DNA from: Pseudomonadota bacterium | Lineage (GTDB): Bacteria; Pseudomonadota; Gammaproteobacteria; Woeseiales; Woeseiaceae | Assembly: GCA_027295475.1 (NCBI GenBank) | Contig: JAPUKV010000005.1 | Span: 1 to 19,340 of the forward strand | DNA: 19,340 nt | Direction: 5' to 3' | Shown here: positions 14,411-19,340 of the stretch, piece after piece | How the letters are laid out: every line of letters begins with the position of its first letter | How positions within the stretch are numbered: the stretch's first letter is position 1 | Notes under the pieces: model-generated | Told to the model about the DNA's origin: nothing | Databases searched by the model: none | What the model saw: the letters and a program-made list of their open reading frames with translations, nothing else | Position numbers and translations under genes: made by a program

Positions 14411-16126
14411 ATGCGCCACGTCATAGTTTTGCAGGTCCCATCATCGTTAAGCTGTGACTCTGGCCCGGACATCCTGGCGACTTGGGCAAACAGGAGATCG
14501 GCTATTCTGGCTTTTATCCAAAAGATACGTCTTACGGCGGTGCCTATTGCTGGCCTTGCCACGGTTGCCCTTTGCCTCGTGCAGCCGGGCGGCGCCCTGG
14601 CCGCAAACGCGAGCGACATGTTTGCGGACGGCAACCGGCTCTTTCGCGATGAACTTTACTGGGCGGCGCTTCTGAGATATCAGCAGGCCGGCGAGGCGGG
14701 CATGAATACGCCGCTTCTTAATTACAATACCGGCATCGCGCACTATCGCGCGCAGCAGCACTCCCGCGCCCGCGAATCGCTACTGAAGGCCGCCCGTGAA
14801 CCCCGGCTGCGAGCGATTGCACATTACAACCTGGGTCTGAATAGTTATGCGGCCAATGATATCGATGACGCGCTGCGCTGGTTTCGTATGGCGCGGGACC
14901 AGCAAAGCAACAAGAAAATAAGCGAGTACGCAGTGCTTGCGATCGTTCGTTTGCAGCGCACGGCCAGCGAGACCGATCCTGTCATGCTTCGCGCAGCTGC
15001 GAGCAAGGAGCCAAGAAAGTTATTCGATTTTGATGTTCGGGCTCGTGTCAGTGTCGGTAACGACTCCAACGTCTTTCGCTCGCCGTCAGAAAGTTATGTC
15101 GATCTGTCCGATCCGAATACGCCGACTGTAAATCCGGTTGTGCAATCCGGCATGTTCACTCCTTACGATTTCTGGACGAAGTACTCTGTCAACAGCCTGA
15201 AGCACGAATTGTTTTATGGGGCCTATCGTTTTTCCGGGCGCTTGTATCAGGATACGGTTCTGGGTAACGCCGACGAATACCGCCACGAGCTCAGATTCGG
15301 TAATGAGTATCACCGCCGGGAAGAATCGCGGGAACGCAAGATATTCAGCGCATTCACGATTGCACAACACCATGATACCTATTTTGACCCTGACGACGGA
15401 TCGGAGCGTGTAGTCGGGGGGCAGAACATATCGGGTCGCATGTCGTATCTCCGTTACGGGCCGGAGCTCTGGTTTCGCCAGTCGTATGAGAGATTTTCCT
15501 TCGGCGGGCGATTGAAAGCGCAACTCTGGAACTACGAAAACGTCGAGACCGTTCCTGAATACGATCACGAATACCTACTGGTGGGCTTGAACGCTCAGTA
15601 CCGGTTTACAAAGTCTTCATTGCTGCGGATCACGGCAGATGCCTACGCGCGCCGTTTCGGCGATCGACCATCCTTTGAGCTCGACGGCCGGCAGTTGCTT
15701 GGCAACCCACCAATCGAATACGAGTATCTGCAAGTCGGCCTGACGGCCAGGCAGCGTATCGGTGACAGATTCTGGTTTGGCTTCGACTATTTCCGGACCT
15801 CGCGTGAAGATACTTACCTCGGCTATAACAACTACACGCGAAATACCTACCAGGTGGATGTCAGCTGGCGGCCCGGCAGAAAGTTAAGGCTTGAAGCCAG
15901 CGCGTACTATCGTGTCTATGACTTCGAAAACGCTTTCGCATTTCACAATCCCGCCGCCGGGCGCAAAACGCTTGAATCCGTGAACGGCAGCCTGGCCGCG
16001 AGTTACGGGATGGCGTGGAATTTGACGCTGGTGGCACAGTATAACTACAGACAGGTCGACTCCAACGACACGCGAATCGCCTATGATCGCAGCCAGTACG
16101 TGATCGGGCTCATGTGGCAACACTAA
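14411..16126 (+). CDS. TPR-repeat plus beta-barrel outer-membrane protein (Slam-like architecture)
   Basis: From ATG 14411 the product is 571 aa. A signal-type hydrophobic stretch lies at 41-58 with GALA/ANA near 64. TPR-like helices follow at about 68-165 (LYWAALLRYQQAG, LLNYNTGIAHYRAQQ, AIAHYNLGLNSYA), and from about 197 the sequence shows alternating, aromatic-rich strands to the C-terminus, beginning with RARVSVGNDSNVFRSP. Periplasmic TPRs plus a C-terminal barrel resemble surface lipoprotein assembly modifiers (Slam) and exopolysaccharide-export porins; I cannot choose. The last residue is His, not the usual Phe/Trp. The first 30 or so residues look unlike a signal peptide, so the true start may be later: AGGAG at 14492-14496 precedes ATT 14504 and CTG 14507. 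ATG 14387 is a longer option. Confidence 0.75.
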   Translation: MRHVIVLQVPSSLSCDSGPDILATWANRRSAILAFIQKIRLTAVPIAGLATVALCLVQPGGALAANASDMFADGNRLFRDELYWAALLRYQQAGEAGMNTPLLNYNTGIAHYRAQQHSRARESLLKAAREPRLRAIAHYNLGLNSYAANDIDDALRWFRMARDQQSNKKISEYAVLAIVRLQRTASETDPVMLRAAASKEPRKLFDFDVRARVSVGNDSNVFRSPSESYVDLSDPNTPTVNPVVQSGMFTPYDFWTKYSVNSLKHELFYGAYRFSGRLYQDTVLGNADEYRHELRFGNEYHRREESRERKIFSAFTIAQHHDTYFDPDDGSERVVGGQNISGRMSYLRYGPELWFRQSYERFSFGGRLKAQLWNYENVETVPEYDHEYLLVGLNAQYRFTKSSLLRITADAYARRFGDRPSFELDGRQLLGNPPIEYEYLQVGLTARQRIGDRFWFGFDYFRTSREDTYLGYNNYTRNTYQVDVSWRPGRKLRLEASAYYRVYDFENAFAFHNPAAGRKTLESVNGSLAASYGMAWNLTLVAQYNYRQVDSNDTRIAYDRSQYVIGLMWQH

Positions 16127-16252
16127 GTAAAGGGTCGAACCGCGTTTTTTCGTGGTGCGCGGCACCAATTCACCTCTGCTGCGACTGCCAGACAAAATCT
16201 GTACAGTAGCGCTGCAGGGAGCGCCGCAAGATCTGAGTTCACCAGGGTATCG

Positions 16253-16885
16253 ATGAGTAATTTAAGAACCATATTTGTTTGTGTGGTGCTGCTGGCGGCC
16301 ACGGCCGCTGATGCACAGACAGAAACGCCTCGATTCGAATTGACACCGTTCGCCGGATTCACTTTCGGCGGCGAGTTTGATGACATGACAAGCGACAGTT
16401 CGCTGGAGCTCGATGACAACGCCAATTTCGGGCTGATTCTGGATATTCGGGAGTCAGCGAACACCCAGTGGGAGATTCTCTATTCCCGACAGGCAACACG
16501 GGCCGATACGATGGGCCTGCTGACTAGCGGCCCATCTTTCGATCTCGATGTTCACTACATTCATGGTGGTGGCACCTATCTGGGAGACGGTGATCGCGCC
16601 CGCCCTTTTTTGGCCGCCACGATTGGCGCGACGCATTTCGAACCGGGTCTGGATGACTTTGGCAGCGAGACCTTTTTTTCGTTTTCAATCGGTGCGGGCT
16701 TTCAACTTCGGCCGAACGACAGACTCGGAATCCGGCTTGAGGCGAGGGCCTACGGTACGGTTTTGGAATCTGACACCGAATTATTCTGTCGGACCGGCCC
16801 TGTCGAAAACATCTGTGTCATTCGCTCCGAAGGCACAATACTATGGCAGCTCCAAACCCTGGCGGGTTTCGTTTTTAGATTCTAG
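16253..16885 (+). CDS. Small outer-membrane beta-barrel protein
   Basis: The 210-aa product has a signal peptide (residues 1 to about 21, ending ADA before QTE) and then alternating polar/hydrophobic strands ending in a C-terminal VFRF, whose final Phe is the signal for the BAM complex. Strand-like pieces include FELTPFAGFTFGG, WEILYSRQAT, HYIHGGGTYLG, PFLAATIGATHF, SFSIGAGFQL and LGIRLEARAYG, fitting a barrel of about 8 strands (OmpA/OmpW-like size). Two Cys in the last loop (FCRTGPVENIC) could form a disulfide. AGGG 5 bases before ATG 16253 supports the start. It is separated from the TPR-barrel gene by 126 bases, with small hairpins (16154-16166 and 16209-16224), so it may have its own promoter. 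Function unknown. Confidence 0.8.
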   Translation: MSNLRTIFVCVVLLAATAADAQTETPRFELTPFAGFTFGGEFDDMTSDSSLELDDNANFGLILDIRESANTQWEILYSRQATRADTMGLLTSGPSFDLDVHYIHGGGTYLGDGDRARPFLAATIGATHFEPGLDDFGSETFFSFSIGAGFQLRPNDRLGIRLEARAYGTVLESDTELFCRTGPVENICVIRSEGTILWQLQTLAGFVFRF

Positions 16886-16898
16886 TGGTCCAACAAGG
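16883..16898 (+). repeat. Left copy of a perfect 16-base inverted repeat flanking uvrD
   Basis: TAGTGGTCCAACAAGG starts at the TAG stop of the barrel protein gene. Its exact reverse complement lies at 19217-19232, just after uvrD. A related copy is at 5046-5061 and a nine-base partial one at 11419. Confidence 0.8.
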
Positions 16899-16951
16899 TC
16901 AAAATTGCCTCGAAACCTGTTCTTTGAGCCGGCCGGCTTGGGACAAATTTT

Positions 16952-16959
16952 GCTAGACT
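16952..16959 (+). promoter_or_regulatory. Possible extended -10 promoter element for uvrD
   Basis: TGCTAGACT contains an extended -10 (TG-N-TAGACT) about 48 bases before the uvrD start. No good -35 is found at 17 bases. A 12-base palindrome AGCCGGCCGGCT (16927-16938) lies just upstream and might be an operator. No SOS (LexA) box is evident. Confidence 0.3.
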
Positions 16960-17006
16960 AGCGCGCCTCTTCCGCGCCGCTTGAAAACTTCCCTCAAAAA
17001 CCATCG

Positions 17007-19181
17007 ATGGACGTCACAGCTATATTGGAGTCCTTGAACGATGCTCAGCGGCAGGCCGTTACAGCGCCAATGAAGCCGTTGCTCGTTATTGCTGGCGCCG
17101 GCAGCGGAAAAACACGGGTTTTGACTCACCGGGCAGCGTGGCTCATCGACGTCGACGGTGTCTCGCCGCAGAGTCTGCTCGCCGTCACATTTACCAACAA
17201 AGCCGCCTCAGAGATGCGTGGGCGAATCGAGGCCCTGTTGGAAATGCCCGTGAATCATCTGTGGATCGGGACCTTTCACGGACTTGCGCACAGGTTATTG
17301 CGGCGTCACTGGGGTGAAGCCGGGCTGCCGCAGAATTTTCAGATCATCGATTCCGACGACCAGTTGCGTCTGATCAAGCGGCTGCTCAAGAGCCTCGACC
17401 TCGACGACAGCCACTGGGTGCCAAGGGAGATTCAATACTTCATTAATGCGCAGAAGGACGAGGGCCTGCGCCCGCAGCATCTCGATGACGAAGGCGACCC
17501 GAACCGGCGGCAATTCATTTCTCTCTATCAGGGCTATCAGGAAGTCTGTGATCGCGGTGGTCTCGTCGATTTCGCCGAACTCTTGTTACGCACTCACGAA
17601 CTATGGCGGGATAATTCTGAACTGCTCTCGCATTATCAAAGGCGGTTTCAGCATCTGCTGGTCGACGAATTTCAGGATACGAACGCCATTCAGTACGCCT
17701 GGCTCAGGATGCTCGCCGGCAAAGACGGTATTCCTTTTGTCGTCGGTGACGATGACCAATCTATCTATCGCTGGCGCGGCGCCCGGGTGGAGCACATCTA
17801 TCAATTTCAGAAGGACTTCCCGACCGCATCGGTCATCAAACTCGAACAGAATTACCGGTCGACGGCAACGATATTGAATGCCGCCAACGCCCTCATTGCC
17901 AACAATGAGTCCCGCATGGGCAAAAATCTGTGGACGGAAGGTGCCAAAGGTGAGCCGATCAAAATTTATTCCGCTTACAACGAGCGCGACGAAGCCGATT
18001 TCGTCGTTGCGCGCCTGCGCGACTGGAGCGACCAGGGCAACCCGCGCGCCGACGCAGCCGTACTTTACCGCTCGAATGCGCAGTCACGTGTGCTCGAGGA
18101 GGCGCTTATCAATGCCGGCCTGCCATATCGAGTATATGGCGGACTCCGGTTTTTCGAGCGCGCCGAGATCAAAGACGCCCTTGCCTATCTGCGCCTGATA
18201 TCGAACCGCGATGATGACAGCTCCTTCGAACGCATCGTGAACCGCCCTACGCGCGGCATCGGCGCGCGCAGCATTGAAGCAATTCGATCGTATGCAAGAA
18301 CCGAACTTTGTTCCCTGTGGCGCGCTGCCGGCGCAGTGGCGAGCGAGCGTCTTAGCGGACGCACGGCATCTTCGGTCATTGCTTTCCTGAACCTGATAAA
18401 AAAACTGGCTGAGCAAACGAACGGCCTCGATCTGGCCGATAAGGTCGATCATGTGATTCATGCAAGCGGGCTCATCGAATTTTTCAAGAAAGAGAAGGGC
18501 GAGCGCGCCGAAACGCGTGTCGAGAACCTCGAAGAACTGGTCAGCGCGGCGCGGAGTTTCAAGCCCGATCCCGCAGAAGACATGTCGGATCTCGACGCGT
18601 TTCTCTCGCATGCGGCGCTCGAGGCCGGCGAGGGTCAGGCCGAGGCATGGGAAGACTGCGTGCAGTTGATGACCATGCACTCGGCCAAGGGCCTCGAATT
18701 TCCCCTGGTGTTTCTATGCGGCATGGAAGACGGGCTGTTTCCTCATCAACGATCGCTTGCCGATCCGAGCGGCCTCGAAGAGGAACGGCGGCTTTGCTAC
18801 GTCGGCATTACACGCGCGAAGCAATATTTGTATATCAGCTATGCAGAACAACGCCGCTTGCATGGCATGGACAGCTTTTCTCAACCATCGCGGTTTATCG
18901 CCGAAGTGCCTTCAGAGTTCGTTCAAGAGATACGCCCGAAGGTTCAGGTTAGCCGTCCGATGACCACCGGTTCCAGGGCCGCGGGTTGCAAAACGGGAGC
19001 AACGCAACCCGGAGCGGAACTCGGGATACGTCTTGGCCAGCGTGTGCGACATGGCAAGTTCGGTGACGGCGTCATCCTGAACTGCGAAGGACAAGGCGCG
19101 CATGCCCGCGTCGAGGTCAATTTCGAAACGGCCGGCACGAAGTGGCTCGTCTTGAATTATGCCAATCTTGATCTCATGTAA
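17007..19181 (+). CDS. uvrD: DNA helicase II UvrD
   Basis: Superfamily 1A 3'-5' helicase for nucleotide-excision and mismatch repair, 724 aa (E. coli UvrD is 720). The motifs in order are: Q-motif LNDAQRQAV (10-18), Walker A AGAGSGKT (29-36), TFTNKAA, the DEFQDTN box starting at 220, GDDDQSIYRWRGA, EQNYRST, the motif-V region MTMHSAKGLEFPLVFL with DGLFPH, and EEERRLCYVGITRA. The C-terminal Tudor-like region FGDGVILNCEG...KWLVLNYANLDLM is that of UvrD and separates it from Rep. ATG 17007 fits the family N-terminus, though the ribosome-binding site is weak. The gene sits between the two arms of a 16-base inverted repeat. No residue is missing. Confidence 0.97.
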   Translation: MDVTAILESLNDAQRQAVTAPMKPLLVIAGAGSGKTRVLTHRAAWLIDVDGVSPQSLLAVTFTNKAASEMRGRIEALLEMPVNHLWIGTFHGLAHRLLRRHWGEAGLPQNFQIIDSDDQLRLIKRLLKSLDLDDSHWVPREIQYFINAQKDEGLRPQHLDDEGDPNRRQFISLYQGYQEVCDRGGLVDFAELLLRTHELWRDNSELLSHYQRRFQHLLVDEFQDTNAIQYAWLRMLAGKDGIPFVVGDDDQSIYRWRGARVEHIYQFQKDFPTASVIKLEQNYRSTATILNAANALIANNESRMGKNLWTEGAKGEPIKIYSAYNERDEADFVVARLRDWSDQGNPRADAAVLYRSNAQSRVLEEALINAGLPYRVYGGLRFFERAEIKDALAYLRLISNRDDDSSFERIVNRPTRGIGARSIEAIRSYARTELCSLWRAAGAVASERLSGRTASSVIAFLNLIKKLAEQTNGLDLADKVDHVIHASGLIEFFKKEKGERAETRVENLEELVSAARSFKPDPAEDMSDLDAFLSHAALEAGEGQAEAWEDCVQLMTMHSAKGLEFPLVFLCGMEDGLFPHQRSLADPSGLEEERRLCYVGITRAKQYLYISYAEQRRLHGMDSFSQPSRFIAEVPSEFVQEIRPKVQVSRPMTTGSRAAGCKTGATQPGAELGIRLGQRVRHGKFGDGVILNCEGQGAHARVEVNFETAGTKWLVLNYANLDLM

Positions 19182-19216
19182 AATAAGGCGCAGCATCCTG
19201 ACGCAGTACGCAGACC

Positions 19217-19232
19217 CCTTGTTGGACCACTA
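19217..19232 (-). repeat. Right copy of the 16-base inverted repeat flanking uvrD
   Basis: CCTTGTTGGACCACTA is the exact reverse complement of 16883-16898. It lies in the 67-base gap between uvrD and trkA. Confidence 0.8.
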
Positions 19233-19248
19233 AGGCCGGTCAAGCAAA

Positions 19249-19340
19249 ATGAAAATACTAATTCTCGGCGCAGGCCAGGTCGGTTCGTCAGCGGCATATC
19301 ACCTTTCCCGTGAAGAAGCCAACGAGGTAACCGTCGTCGA
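19249..19340 (+). CDS. trkA: TrkA potassium-uptake NAD-binding protein, 3'-truncated by the window edge
   Basis: Only about 30 residues are visible: MKILILGAGQVGSSAA, then a strand ending VTVVD. GAGQVG is the Rossmann-fold dinucleotide-binding loop, and the match to E. coli TrkA (MKIIILGAGQVG) is close. TrkA is the peripheral cytoplasmic regulator that lets the Trk system import K+. ATG 19249 is used; the ribosome-binding site is weak. The rest lies beyond the window. Confidence 0.86.
   Translation, partial: MKILILGAGQVGSSAAYHLSREEANEVTVV

Noticed and set aside
13868..14419. A 183-codon minus-strand frame that reads like a hydrophobic Val/Ile/Phe-rich membrane protein.
   Set aside because: It is the antisense of the acidic gene: GAC, GAT and GAA codons read backwards give Val, Ile and Phe. 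The plus-strand frame has a signal peptide, a ribosome-binding site and operon context.
16199..16206. CTGTACAG as an SOS (LexA) box.
   Set aside because: LexA boxes need CTG and CAG arms separated by about ten bases; here they are too close.

Overview
The window reads as a chromosomal stretch of a moderately GC-rich gammaproteobacterium. The evidence is the bifunctional SpoT next to ridA and recG, UbiA and BioC of proteobacterial type, a type IVa pilin with a sigma-54 promoter, UvrD followed by TrkA, and many outer-membrane-type proteins. The genus cannot be fixed from the sequence alone. There is no tRNA, rRNA, CRISPR array, phage gene or transposase. Most genes are core or housekeeping; the accessory-looking part is 12.5-16.9 kb.

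Layout. (1) Positions 1-6383, plus strand, a tightly packed run: spoT (5' end outside the window), ridA, recG, ubiA and an APC-family amino-acid permease, with gaps of 15-40 bases, probably one operon. (2) Positions 6384-7172: a 357-base intergenic region ending in a good sigma-54 promoter, then an orphan type IV pilin gene. (3) Positions 7169-8653, minus strand: a sodium:alanine (AGCS) symporter whose stop codon overlaps the pilin stop codon. Its upstream region (8700-8786) carries three REP-like hairpins. (4) Positions 8860-9711: a stand-alone 2-oxoacid-dehydrogenase-type acyltransferase domain, converging on comF (minus strand). comF diverges from bioC, and bioC is followed by cyoE. (5) Positions 12550-16885: an ECF sigma factor, a zinc-finger membrane anti-sigma factor, a secreted hyper-acidic repeat protein, a TPR plus beta-barrel outer-membrane protein, and a small beta-barrel protein. 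(6) Positions 17007-19181: uvrD, flanked by a perfect 16-base inverted repeat, then the start of trkA, cut by the window end.

How the genes may work together. The first block joins the stringent response (SpoT), metabolite-damage control (RidA), fork repair (RecG) and ubiquinone synthesis (UbiA). UbiA and CyoE, both UbiA-superfamily prenyltransferases, serve the quinone and heme-O branches of respiration. The block at 12.5-16.9 kb looks like an envelope-sensing sigma/anti-sigma pair placed directly upstream of exported products. Its most unusual parts are the Asp/Glu/His repeat protein and a candidate H-type pseudoknot that would occlude the ribosome-binding site of the TPR-barrel gene. No experiment or database search was possible, so product names rest on recognised motifs and remembered family sequences.
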